Shown in pieces: positions 40,813 through 48,627 of a DNA stretch of 64,000 nucleotides. Made by a program: the position numbers and the translations under genes. Within the stretch, counting starts at the first letter, position 1, and each line of letters starts with the position of its first letter. The stretch is from Dyadobacter soli (GTDB taxonomy: Bacteria; Bacteroidota; Bacteroidia; Cytophagales; Spirosomataceae), in NCBI RefSeq assembly GCF_900101885.1, contig NZ_FNAN01000007.1, positions 124,001-188,000 of the forward strand. Direction: 5' to 3'. A model generated the notes under the pieces. That model was not told the DNA's origin and searched no databases. It worked only from the letters and a program-made list of their open reading frames with translations.

Positions 40813-41256
40813 ATGTCGAAAATTCTATTATACCCTCTTATTACCATTCTGTTTTTCTGCGGCTGCTCCAAAGACAATGTTGCCCCGGACCTTGCCGGGG
40901 CTGTGGATGATAAAGAACTCGCAGAAATCTTACCCGGCAAATGGACATATAGCCTTGTTGGAAAGGGTAGCAAGTACTGGACTCAAACTATTTCTTTTCA
41001 AGCCGAAAGGCCTTATATGGGGTCATCAGTCGCGGTAAATGAATACGAAACCATTTCCGCCCCTACTTTCACCACCACTTCCTATAAAATCAATATCAAA
41101 AACGGCATTATGGAGGCGGAGACCGAATCGGGAGCAGTTAAAATTGTTTACCGAATCGAAAAGATTGGTCGCAGCAAAATTATCCTTTTCGAGAGGCTTC
41201 GGCCATCTGACCCAAGATCGGAATTGGCAGGAAAAGAGTTTACCAAAGGAAGGTAG
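40813..41256 (+). CDS. Lipoprotein of the prophage cargo region, 147 aa
   Basis: The N-terminus has a lipoprotein signal peptide with lipobox-like FFCGC (Cys19). The mature protein is small with a beta-rich lipocalin-like pattern (PGKWTYSLVGKGSKYWTQTISF, then YRIEKIGRSKIILFERL). Function unknown. It lies between the 151-aa gene and a single-span membrane protein, in the low-GC accessory zone, and is probably host-surface cargo. Confidence 0.65.
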   Translation: MSKILLYPLITILFFCGCSKDNVAPDLAGAVDDKELAEILPGKWTYSLVGKGSKYWTQTISFQAERPYMGSSVAVNEYETISAPTFTTTSYKINIKNGIMEAETESGAVKIVYRIEKIGRSKIILFERLRPSDPRSELAGKEFTKGR

Positions 41257-41284
41257 TATAGGATAATATCGCTTCGTTTAAAAA

Positions 41285-41938
41285 ATGAATATTCAGACAG
41301 CAAAAAGGTTACTTCAGGACCAAAGCTACAAGCTTTCAGAAAGATCAAACTGGAACCAGGCATGGATCACCCAGACCGCATCATACATTGAAAAAATCTT
41401 TGGGTCAGAATCACAAGAATTTAAGCATATCGCAAGCTTCACGTTCGCCTTGCATCAGGGCCTCAATGAATATACCGATGAATACAATCTTAGACGAGAC
41501 CGCCATGTTGCTGCCACCCAAGTATTCCTTGCAAATTGCATAGAGACACTTGACATCAAAGGTGTATACGCCCCACAGAAAACAAACGTGCTGTACCGCC
41601 TTGACAATAACTGGCTAGTGCCATTATGTGTAACTATAGTTTCTGCCGTTTGGTATCTGGGGTACTATTACGGAGTCGCGACTACCGATTACAAAAATGT
41701 GGATTTAACCAACAAGGTTAAGGAACTTCGAGACAGCGTTTCGATGGGCCAACGAGCCACCCAGGAAAGGGTACAGTATGCTGCAGACTCCATAAGTGTT
41801 TTATTCGCAGAAAAATTACCCACCTATTTAAATAGCATTCCACGCGACAAATCAGCAGCGGGAAAGCTAAGTAGGAAGGAAGTGGAAAAGGCATTGAACG
41901 AAATCAAAGGGGAAACTTTACAATCCGGGACGAGATAA
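41285..41938 (+). CDS. Single-span membrane protein with coiled-coil tail, 217 aa
   Basis: This protein has a helical N-terminal cytoplasmic region (about 1-110), one transmembrane segment (about 113-135, WLVPLCVTIVSAVWYLGYYY) and a coiled, charged C-terminal part. The arrangement is like many prophage-encoded exclusion proteins, but no family is recognised. It ends with a strong conserved hairpin terminator. Confidence 0.62.
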   Translation: MNIQTAKRLLQDQSYKLSERSNWNQAWITQTASYIEKIFGSESQEFKHIASFTFALHQGLNEYTDEYNLRRDRHVAATQVFLANCIETLDIKGVYAPQKTNVLYRLDNNWLVPLCVTIVSAVWYLGYYYGVATTDYKNVDLTNKVKELRDSVSMGQRATQERVQYAADSISVLFAEKLPTYLNSIPRDKSAAGKLSRKEVEKALNEIKGETLQSGTR

Positions 41939-42003
41939 TTAATCGTCCCTGTATGCGGATAAACTTCACTCACTATCCTTTTACAATACAGCATACTCTC
42001 TGA

Positions 42004-42028
42004 AGCCCGGCACCCGTCGGGCTTTTTT
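42004..42028 (+). terminator. Terminator, copy 1 of a conserved hairpin family
   Basis: AGCCCG (42004-42009) and CGGGCT (42018-42023) form the stem and the T-run follows. It ends the single-span membrane-protein gene 66 bp upstream. Confidence 0.85.
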
Positions 42029-42157
42029 ATTGCAATAGTATTTCTATTGCAAGTCCCATGAAAATGGTCAGATCGGCGTCACGTACACCAGCAAGCCTTT
42101 CGCTTATATTGCAATGTGACTATTGCAAAATGTATTGCAACCCAGATCCTATTGCAA
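42028..42157. repeat. Cluster of six TATTGCAA repeats
   Basis: TATTGCAA occurs at 42028, 42045, 42107, 42121, 42133 and 42150, all in the same orientation. The first copy is part of the palindrome TATTGCAATA. It resembles iterons or protein-binding sites such as integrase arm sites. No gene lies within. Confidence 0.55.
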
Positions 42158-42190
42158 CAAAAAAGCACTTAGAAGTTAATCTAAGTGCTT
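42158..42190 (-). terminator. Intrinsic terminator on the minus strand after the tRNA-like fragment
   Basis: On the minus strand the stem AAGCACTTAGA/TCTAAGTGCTT (11 bp) is followed by six T. It is placed where the 3' end of a minus-strand tRNA gene would end, and so looks like its original terminator. Confidence 0.75.
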
Positions 42191-42200
42191 GATTTTGAAG

Positions 42201-42275
42201 CGATCTCGTTGTGATTCGAACACAAGACCTACTGCTTAGAAGGCATTAGCACTAAGAGGAGTTCCTGGTGAGCAC
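42201..42275 (-). pseudogene. tRNA-Arg(TCT)-like 3' half with degraded 5' part
   Basis: Reading the minus strand, the T arm is perfect (TTGTG, TTCGAAT, CACAA), the variable loop is normal and the anticodon loop is CTTCTAA (anticodon TCT). The stem around it has one mismatch. The 3' acceptor strand is CGAGATC with discriminator G, but no matching 5' acceptor strand or D arm is present. It is followed by a minus-strand terminator. It fits a displaced tRNA 3' end left by integration. Confidence 0.5.
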
Positions 42276-42570
42276 CTTAACATCGAGCGACACAGAAATT
42301 TAGAGAATGTGAAGTCTGATTTTGACCTCAAAGGTTAATAATTATTTGTACGAAAATGATAAGGTTCTGAAAATCCTAGTGTAAACCTACAAATCAACGG
42401 AAACATTCGGGTTCTGACCTGAATCATCCCAGGGGCGATTCTACACTGTGTTGTTACCTCCCCTTCGCTGTTTCCGTTCCATCAACAATCGCCTAACGTG
42501 GAATCTCAATTCAATCTCTGTAACACTCCACTCCTCTCACACCCGGCACCGATACAATATGCCCTCAAAA

Positions 42571-42592
42571 GCCAGGCACCAGTCGGGCCTTT
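42571..42592 (+). repeat. Conserved GCC-GGCACC hairpin, copy 2
   Basis: GCCAGGCACCAGTCGGGCC is a mismatched relative of the terminator hairpin at 42004, with the same conserved loop GGCACC. No long T-run follows. Preceding sequence (ACAATA-GC-CTC) is also similar to that before copy 1. Confidence 0.5.
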
Positions 42593-42744
42593 CGTTGACT
42601 TGCATTGTGCATACGTCGTTTTCCTCAAAAATCACTCTCCGGATATCCAAGGCATACAAATTCATATGCTGTTGAAGAGCAATGTCAAGTAGAAACGACG
42701 TATACTGTCCCTTTACTGCTTTCAAACCATCATTCATTTACTCC

Positions 42745-43080
42745 ATGGCAAAATTCGTAGTCAAAACGCGCAAAGACGGAGAATTCCAGTTCGATCTCAA
42801 AGCCTCCAATGGCCAGGTGATCCTGACCAGTGAAGGATATAGCGCAAAAGCTTCATGCATGAACGGAATTGAGTCTGTTCGTAAAAACTCCCAAGAAGAC
42901 AGCCGGTATGAACGCATAGAGGCTAGCACAGGCCGCTGGCGCTTCAATTTGAAAGCGAGTAACGGCCAGGTCATCGGTGTAAGCGAGGCCTACGAGTCGA
43001 AGGCCGGAATGGAGAATGGCATCGAATCAGTTAAAAAGAATGGACAGACACAAGACGTCGAGGACTCAACAGTGTCATAG
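42745..43080 (+). CDS. YegP-family (DUF1508) protein, 111 aa
   Basis: Two tandem copies of the DUF1508 fold are visible: EFQFDLKASNGQVILTSEGY followed by MNGIESVRKN, and again RFNLKASNGQVIGVSEAY followed by MENGIESVKKN. I start at ATG 42745. YegP-like proteins are small, widespread and of unknown role, often in stress or cell-surface settings. Here it lies in the accessory zone and is followed by a hairpin of the conserved family. Confidence 0.85.
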   Translation: MAKFVVKTRKDGEFQFDLKASNGQVILTSEGYSAKASCMNGIESVRKNSQEDSRYERIEASTGRWRFNLKASNGQVIGVSEAYESKAGMENGIESVKKNGQTQDVEDSTVS

Positions 43081-43106
43081 CACTACTAGATCACTTTATT
43101 GAATAG

Positions 43107-43128
43107 GCCCGGCACACGTCGGGCTTTA
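43107..43128 (+). terminator. Conserved hairpin, copy 3, after YegP
   Basis: GCCCG (43107-43111) pairs with CGGGC (43120-43124), with the loop GCACACGT, followed by TTTA. It is 27 bp after the YegP-type stop and is its likely terminator. Confidence 0.75.
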
Positions 43129-43202
43129 CTATTTCACGCGACTATATAGAAGTGTGGAACGATTATTGCTGTGATTACGCCTAACTTTAACCAGCAGACT
43201 CA

Positions 43203-43388
43203 TTGAAAACTAACCTCCAAAAGCTCGACATACTGAGTAGATATGAACGAGAAAGGACCGCGCTGGCTAATAAACATATATCTGAACTCGATTCAGTGTC
43301 GCTTGGAGGTGCCCGAAGACTCCGGAATCTACACCTATCCCAAGTGTTAGCCTTGCAGGAACAACTCTTTCGAGACCTAACTGAGTAA
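43203..43388 (+). CDS. Possible small coiled-coil protein with TTG start, 61 aa
   Basis: The frame begins with TTG and encodes a charged, highly helical protein (KLDILSRYERERTALANKHI and later LHLSQVLALQEQLFRDL). No domain or operon partner supports it, so it may be spurious. The fourth conserved hairpin lies 130 bp downstream. Confidence 0.3.
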   Translation: MKTNLQKLDILSRYERERTALANKHISELDSVSLGGARRLRNLHLSQVLALQEQLFRDLTE

Positions 43389-43515
43389 TCGCATATATTG
43401 GCGACCGTGATTCTCAATACCGGATTGGGTAAAATCATCTCACAGGATTGATGAGACGCATCCATATTTCACCTCGATCCCCCTTCTACTGGCACCATTT
43501 CATATCCTATTAGAA

Positions 43516-43540
43516 ACCCGGCAAACGTCGGGCCTTTTTG
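43516..43540 (+). terminator. Conserved hairpin, copy 4
   Basis: ACCCG pairs with CGGGC across the loop GCAAACGT, followed by a run of five T. It has the same architecture as copies 1 and 3, but the nearest plus-strand gene is 128 bp upstream and weakly supported. Confidence 0.7.
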
Positions 43541-43767
43541 TTGTAGATATTATAACTCAATTTTTTCATTGTGAATCGCATTGTGAAAGAAACCGGACAA
43601 CCTAAAAAATAGGCCTCCATTCACTCAAAACGCATATTTCTCTAATAAAGACACATTTACGACGGGAATTTGTCATAGTAAATGTTGAGATATAATGAAG
43701 AATAAAAAATAGCTTATTTGATGCAAATTAAGGGGTTTTTGAATTGAAACCGTTTGCTAGTTGTAAC

Positions 43768-43825
43768 GAGGCGGGCGAAGATAAAAAGGAAACCTGGCTT
43801 TGAAAGCGGAGACGATCAATTTCAG
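43768..43825 (+). pseudogene. Integrase gene remnant, related to the window's first gene
   Basis: GAGGCGGGCGAAGATAAAAA and the bases after it match the integrase gene at 62-93 at 31 of 32 positions. In frame it reads EAGEDKKETWL, then a stop, against EASEDKKETWL in the integrase. Weaker similarity continues to about 43825. It is a short relic of a second integrase copy, possibly from a related element. Confidence 0.75.
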
Positions 43826-43904
43826 GAGAATATACCTATCCTATTTTGATATTTAATAAGATTTTGATAAGATTACCGATGTAACCACCACCCTCCTTAT
43901 CAAA

Positions 43905-44147
43905 ATGAAATTTTTATACTACTCTCGGATTTTTCTATCGTGTTTAATTTCCTTATTGGGGGCATCCTGTGAAAAGGCCACTAAAATAGACGATGATTCA
44001 AAAGCAAGTATTACTTACTTTAAAGATCGTCGTACTGGATTATGTTATGCTAAAATTAGTATTACTACAATGACTCCCGCCGGTAATATCCCGTCACTAT
44101 CCGTCACTCACGTTCCCTGTGATTCAGTTACACACCTCTTGGATTAA
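43905..44147 (+). CDS. Small lipoprotein, 80 aa
   Basis: The protein has a signal peptide with a good lipobox, LLGASC (Cys22), and a short beta-rich mature part (ASITYFKDRRTGLCYAKISI). Function unknown. It is 67 bp upstream of a second lipoprotein gene, and both are AT-rich and so likely accessory or recently acquired. Confidence 0.6.
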   Translation: MKFLYYSRIFLSCLISLLGASCEKATKIDDDSKASITYFKDRRTGLCYAKISITTMTPAGNIPSLSVTHVPCDSVTHLLD

Positions 44148-44213
44148 GTATGATTTTCACGATGGAAACAATCTCTCCGCCATAACAATAATCAGTTACA
44201 ACCTTGTCTCACT

Positions 44214-44684
44214 ATGACCCGATACTTACTTCCTGCAATTTTATTCCTTGTCCTGTCCTGTAAAAAAGACAACGACCCATCTCCTGATCTAACTCGCGAT
44301 CTCGTTGGAGTTTATCAGACAAAAAACGCCCAGGAGTTTCTTGACGATATCAACGTAACTATTACGGTTCGCTGGACAATTGATAAATTATCCGATAAAA
44401 AGATTCGGCTGACTCATGATGAAGAAACGGTCTTCGATGGAGATGGATGGCAGGAATATATCGATTCAATACCACCCCGAAAAGTAATTTTCGACAATAT
44501 TGAACTAACTGAACCAAACAAATTCCAAATAAAACAGAAAGTGGAATCAATTATCGAAGGCTCGGTTCAATCCTCCGATGTCGAAATTACAGCGGAACTC
44601 GCAGGAAAGCATCTGGATGCTAACATTAAAGAGACATTCGAAGGAGGTAGTTATCAGGGTGATGTTTTAATGAAAAGGCTGTAA
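44214..44684 (+). CDS. Lipoprotein, 156 aa
   Basis: A signal peptide ends in the lipobox LVLSC (Cys16). The mature protein carries a lipocalin-like beta pattern (LVGVYQTKNAQEFL, then HLDANIKETFEGGSYQGDVLM). It follows the 80-aa lipoprotein gene and is followed by a bidirectional hairpin. Its substrate is unknown. Confidence 0.68.
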   Translation: MTRYLLPAILFLVLSCKKDNDPSPDLTRDLVGVYQTKNAQEFLDDINVTITVRWTIDKLSDKKIRLTHDEETVFDGDGWQEYIDSIPPRKVIFDNIELTEPNKFQIKQKVESIIEGSVQSSDVEITAELAGKHLDANIKETFEGGSYQGDVLMKRL

Positions 44685-44697
44685 GGAAATAAATGTA

Positions 44698-44713
44698 GGG
44701 GCCATTCGGCCCC
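44698..44713. terminator. Bidirectional hairpin between convergent genes
   Basis: GGGGCC and GGCCCC form a perfect 6-bp stem with loop ATTC. It lies between the plus-strand lipoprotein gene and the minus-strand membrane gene and probably ends both transcripts. Confidence 0.75.
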
Positions 44714-44723
44714 CTCTTCCCTA

Positions 44724-45161
44724 TTATTGCCCCGCAGCAATCACCAATACCAGCACAAGGTTTACCCCGAAACCAATCCCCCAGTTTTTCCACACTTTCC
44801 CCGACTTAATTCGTTTGGCCTTTTTTGTATAAGCGTTGTGATAATCGGCTTGTTTGAAAAGGTTTTCGTCTGGATAACCCAGGTTTTCGAGTTTAGGGGT
44901 GGTGGATGAAGTGATGATCGCGGGGATCAGTCCGACGAGCGGGGATACAAGGCTAGCAATCAGCGTCCCGGTGGCGGCGCCTTTGTACTTTTTGTAATTC
45001 TTTTCGGCATCGACTTGCCCTTTTACGGACAAATTTTCGGCAGGTGCAAGTGTAAAAAGCTGATCTTTCTGAATGACTGCCGCTGAATCAAGGCCGGCAG
45101 TCTGGGCCTGGGCAAAAAAGGAAACTAAAAACAAAGCGCAAATAAAGAACACTGATTTCAT
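44724..45161 (-). CDS. Exported membrane protein of unknown function, 145 aa
   Basis: The protein has a signal peptide (cleaved near FAQAQ), a hydrophobic Gly-rich segment (TGTLIASLVSPLVGLIPAIITS, about 85-105) and a C-terminal transmembrane helix (about 128-143). This resembles small host membrane proteins annotated only by topology. It converges with the lipoprotein operon and begins the GC-richer host region. Confidence 0.6.
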   Translation of the reverse strand: MKSVFFICALFLVSFFAQAQTAGLDSAAVIQKDQLFTLAPAENLSVKGQVDAEKNYKKYKGAATGTLIASLVSPLVGLIPAIITSSTTPKLENLGYPDENLFKQADYHNAYTKKAKRIKSGKVWKNWGIGFGVNLVLVLVIAAGQ

Positions 45162-45270
45162 AAAATATTGAAAATAGATAAATAGGTGAGTTTAGCAGGC
45201 AATATATGCAAAAACTATCGATCGCATTGCACATTTATCACCGTTATACTATTAACTATTCCAATTAATT

Positions 45271-46332
45271 CTAAAAATCAACAATCCGATTAAAATACGC
45301 TTTCGGTTGCAAGTTTTCGTCAAACAGCAACGGATAATCCTTCCTCCCGCGCACAGGAAAATTGTCCAGCCAGGTCGATTTGTCGGACACATTCCAGAAG
45401 GTAATACCGGTAAGTACGCCGCGGTTTTTTCGGAATGTTTTGAAAAGCATTTCGTATTGCGCCGCCTGCTTTGAAAGTAGCTCGGGCGTGAGTACGGATT
45501 TGTCGTCGGCGGTCATCTCGCGGCGGCCGTGTTCTTTGGCGTGGATCGAAACGTCCAGCTCAGTAATCTGGACGGCCAGGCCCAGGCTCGCAAACCGGCT
45601 GATCGATTCTTGCAGCTCGCTTTCCTTCGGCTCGTACACCGACCAATGCCCCTGCAAGCCCACACCGTGCACGGGCACATTCTTCGCTTTCAGTTTTTTG
45701 AGTAACTGAAAAATCTTCTCCCGTTTGGTACTGCTTTCGGTATTGTAGTCATTGTAAAAAAGCAGCGCGGCCGGGTCGGCGGCGTGGGCGTATTCGAATG
45801 CCTTTTCGATATAATCCTCCCCTATTATCTCGTAAAACTTCGATTGGCGGTAAATGGCCTTTCCAGTATCCGGCACGGCTTCATTCACGACGTCCCAGGC
45901 GTAAATGCGGCCTTTGTATCGGCCCACGACATCGGTAATGTGCTGTTTCAGGCGTTCGAGGAGTACTTCGCGGGTTACCTGCTTGCCGGCGGCGTCGGTA
46001 AAAAACCATTGCGGCGTCTGGTTATGCCAGCACAGCGTGTGCCCGCGTACTTTCATGCCGTTTTTCTGCGCGAATGCGACAATGGCGTCCGGCGCTTCCC
46101 AGGCATAGCGATCGGGCTCGGGATGGATCGGGCCCATTTTCATGGCATTTTCGGGGGTAATGCTGCTGAACTGCCGCACGATCAGATCCGCTTCCGGCCC
46201 CGAGAGATTCCTCGGGGCCACCGCCACGCCGACAGGGAAATAGTCTTTATAAGCCTCCTTTAAAGTTTTTGGCTGCGCGAACGCGGCATTGCAAGCCAGC
46301 AGCGGCACCAGAAACAGCTTAATTTTTTGCAT
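45271..46332 (-). CDS. GH10 endo-1,4-beta-xylanase
   Basis: This is a GH10 xylanase that cuts the beta-1,4-xylan backbone. It has a signal peptide (1-19), the acid/base glutamate in WDVVNE (Glu151) and the nucleophile in QITELD (Glu258). Other GH10 motifs are GHTLCWHNQTP (97-107) and ENAMKMGPIHPE (61-72). Length 353 aa is typical of a single catalytic domain. Its gene lies 3 bp downstream of the oxidoreductase gene in the leftward xylan operon. Confidence 0.95.
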   Translation of the reverse strand: MQKIKLFLVPLLACNAAFAQPKTLKEAYKDYFPVGVAVAPRNLSGPEADLIVRQFSSITPENAMKMGPIHPEPDRYAWEAPDAIVAFAQKNGMKVRGHTLCWHNQTPQWFFTDAAGKQVTREVLLERLKQHITDVVGRYKGRIYAWDVVNEAVPDTGKAIYRQSKFYEIIGEDYIEKAFEYAHAADPAALLFYNDYNTESSTKREKIFQLLKKLKAKNVPVHGVGLQGHWSVYEPKESELQESISRFASLGLAVQITELDVSIHAKEHGRREMTADDKSVLTPELLSKQAAQYEMLFKTFRKNRGVLTGITFWNVSDKSTWLDNFPVRGRKDYPLLFDENLQPKAYFNRIVDF

Positions 46333-46335
46333 AAC

Positions 46336-47424
46336 CTATATTTTAACGCTTTTGCCGGTCGCTACCGACTTGTAAATTGCTTCCACCACACGAATGTCGC
46401 GCAAACCTTCCTCGCCGGGAGCGATGAGGTCGGTGTTGTTCATTATGGCCAGGCAATCCTCGTCCATTTGCTTGGCCTGCTGGCTTTTGATCGGGAAGTT
46501 GATGACCGTGCCGTCGGACATACTGCCCTTGTTTCCATTGTAGCCCGACTGCGGCTCCATTTTCACCCAGCCTTTTTCGTAGTTCACTTGCAGGTAGTTC
46601 ATATTAATGCCAAAACTCGTCTGGCAGGCAGCGCGCGCCCCGCTCGGGAAATCGAGCATGAACATCATCGTCTCTTCCACTTCCTTGTAGATCTCGGGCC
46701 GGGTGGTCGAGGCCTGGGCGATCACGCTGATCGGCTCCTCGCCCGTGGCCAGGCGTGCGCCTTGCAATGCATACACGCCCATATCGCCCATACAACCGCC
46801 CCCGAGCGACTTCTTCTGCTTCCAGTGATCGGTGCGGGCGTCGAAATACCCAGCCGCGCTGTTGACCATTTTCACTTTGCCGAACTTCTGCTCCTTCGCC
46901 ACTTTCATATAAGCCTGAATATTCGGGTCGTGCTGGCAGCGGTAACCGATCGCGAGCTTTACCTTGTTGCTTTTGCAGGCGGCGATCATCGCTTCGCAAT
47001 CGGCGACGGACGGCGCCATAGGCTTCTCGCAGAACACGTGTTTACCCGCTTTCGCAGCCCTCACCACATATTCGCGGTGCATCGAAGGCGGCAAAACCAC
47101 GTACACGATGTCGATATCTGGGTTTTTGGCGATCTGGTCGAAATTCTGGTAGTTGTAAATGTTCTTGTCGGGAATGTTGTATTTGGTTTTCCAGGCCTCC
47201 GCCTTGGAAGGTGTGCCGGTAACGATGCCCGCGAGGTAACACTTTTCGGTGAGTTGCAGCGCGGGTGCGAGGAGGTCGGTGCTGTAATAACCGAGGCCCA
47301 CGAGGGCAATGCCGAGTTTGTCCTTTTTCGGGGAAGTAGCGGCGATGAGCGGGTTGCCGGAGAACAATGTAGCCGCCCCGGCGAGTGTCAATGTCGATAA
47401 AAAATCGCGTCTTTCGATTTGCAT
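46336..47424 (-). CDS. Gfo/Idh/MocA-family sugar oxidoreductase with Tat-like signal
   Basis: The N-terminus carries a twin-arginine export signal (IERRDFLSTLTLAGAA). A nucleotide-binding Rossmann fold (IALVGLGYYS near residue 40) and the family's catalytic EKP motif follow (CEKPMAPS). Members oxidise or reduce sugars with NAD(P), often as glucose-fructose oxidoreductase-like periplasmic enzymes. Placement in the xylan locus suggests a pentose or uronic-acid derivative as substrate, which is inference. Confidence 0.88.
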   Translation of the reverse strand: MQIERRDFLSTLTLAGAATLFSGNPLIAATSPKKDKLGIALVGLGYYSTDLLAPALQLTEKCYLAGIVTGTPSKAEAWKTKYNIPDKNIYNYQNFDQIAKNPDIDIVYVVLPPSMHREYVVRAAKAGKHVFCEKPMAPSVADCEAMIAACKSNKVKLAIGYRCQHDPNIQAYMKVAKEQKFGKVKMVNSAAGYFDARTDHWKQKKSLGGGCMGDMGVYALQGARLATGEEPISVIAQASTTRPEIYKEVEETMMFMLDFPSGARAACQTSFGINMNYLQVNYEKGWVKMEPQSGYNGNKGSMSDGTVINFPIKSQQAKQMDEDCLAIMNNTDLIAPGEEGLRDIRVVEAIYKSVATGKSVKI

Positions 47425-47565
47425 AGCTTGTATGATTGAATGCTTTTAGGTGAGATACCCGGCACGAATGCGCCTGTGTAGCTTTAAAAGCCCGTACCGG
47501 TATCTGTTTTACCAAAATATCCAGCATTATTATTTCCGTAGGGCACGATCGGGACGATCGCGCTA

Positions 47566-48606
47566 TCACGGTGTAATCGTCTGAATCTTCCCGTCGGCGC
47601 TGCGTACCAGCTCCCGTACCTTCACATTACGCAGGTGGGTTTTGCCAGAAATCTCCGTATCGTGGTAAAAAATGTACCATTTGCCTTTGAACTCGATAAT
47701 GGAATGGTGCGTCGTCCAGCCTTCGACGGGTTTCATGATCACACCTTTGTACGTAAACGGCCCGTAAGGCGAGTTGCTTTCGGCATAGCAGAGCAAATGC
47801 GTGTCGCCGGTGGAGTACGAAAAGTAATATTTACCATTGTACTTGTGCAGCCAGGCCCCTTCGAAAAACCGACGGTCGTGATCGCCGCCAAGGAGCGGCT
47901 TACCGTGCTCGTCGAGGATCTGTACATCGCGGGGTGCCTCGGCGAAGGAGAGCATATCACCGCTCATTTTAGCCACTTTGGCGCTCAATGCAGGCTCCCG
48001 CTCATGCCCTTTGCCCAGGTCCGTGGAAAGCGATTTATCATACTTGCCCGAATGCCAGCGTTGCAACTGCCCGCCCCAGATGCCGCCGAAGTACATATAA
48101 CCCTGCCCGTCGGTATCGGTAAAAACAGCCGGATCGATGCTGTAACTGCCCGGAATCGGCTTAGGTTCGGCTTTGAACGGCCCTGCGGGCGATTGGGAAG
48201 TAGCCACGCCGATGCGGAAGACATCCTCCTTGTCCTTCACGGGAAAATACAAGTAGTAAGTACCGTTTTTGAATGCCGCATCGGGCGCCCAGAGTTGCCG
48301 CCCCGCCCAGGGAATGTCTTTCAAATCGAGCGCAACGCCGTGGTCGGTTACCTTGCCGCCGATGGCGTCCATCGAATACACATGGTAATCGCGCATATTG
48401 AAATGCCCGCCCTCATCGTCCTGCGGCACATTGGCCTCGATGTCGTGGGAGGGATAAATGTAAATTTTGCCATTGAAAACATGCGCGGACGGATCGGCGG
48501 TGAACACATCGCTGATCAACGGCTTCACCTGGCAAAAGCCGGTTTCCAGGCCGATGCCGCCGATCGCCAGGGCCATTAATCCGGCGGATAAAAAGCTGCG
48601 GGTCAT
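47566..48606 (-). CDS. GH43-family xylosidase / arabinofuranosidase
   Basis: This is an exported five-bladed beta-propeller of family GH43. The three acidic residues of the family are visible: Asp38 (TADPS) as base, Asp158 (YSIDPA) as pKa modulator and Glu249 (FFEGAW) as acid. It probably removes xylose or arabinose from xylo-oligosaccharides. A signal peptide precedes the catalytic domain. The gene lies 21 bp after SusD and 141 bp before the oxidoreductase gene. Confidence 0.92.
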   Translation of the reverse strand: MTRSFLSAGLMALAIGGIGLETGFCQVKPLISDVFTADPSAHVFNGKIYIYPSHDIEANVPQDDEGGHFNMRDYHVYSMDAIGGKVTDHGVALDLKDIPWAGRQLWAPDAAFKNGTYYLYFPVKDKEDVFRIGVATSQSPAGPFKAEPKPIPGSYSIDPAVFTDTDGQGYMYFGGIWGGQLQRWHSGKYDKSLSTDLGKGHEREPALSAKVAKMSGDMLSFAEAPRDVQILDEHGKPLLGGDHDRRFFEGAWLHKYNGKYYFSYSTGDTHLLCYAESNSPYGPFTYKGVIMKPVEGWTTHHSIIEFKGKWYIFYHDTEISGKTHLRNVKVRELVRSADGKIQTITP

Positions 48607-48627
48607 ATCAATTGAATGGGTGATGGT

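Larger units (their letters stand above)
41939..42744. other. Long non-coding region with hairpins, TATTGCAA repeats and tRNA-like fragment
   Basis: No gene is supported here. The region holds two members of the conserved GCCCG-hairpin family (42004 and 42571), six TATTGCAA copies (42028-42157), a hairpin terminator on the minus strand (42158-42190), a tRNA-Arg-like 3' half (42201 onward) and AT-rich sequence. It looks like an attachment or insertion scar. Confidence 0.6.
43389..43904. other. Non-coding stretch with integrase remnant and hairpin
   Basis: No gene is supported. It holds hairpin copy 4 at 43516-43540 and a short decayed integrase copy at 43768-43825. The remaining sequence is AT-rich. 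This is probably the right edge of the prophage. Confidence 0.5.

Noticed and set aside
42498..42692. Small overlapping plus-strand frames before YegP
   Set aside because: They run through hairpin and non-coding sequence, have no domain, and overlap each other in different frames.
46327..47400. Long plus-strand frame opposite the oxidoreductase gene
   Set aside because: Shadow frame caused by high GC; His/Val-rich without any domain, and the opposite strand has a clear enzyme.
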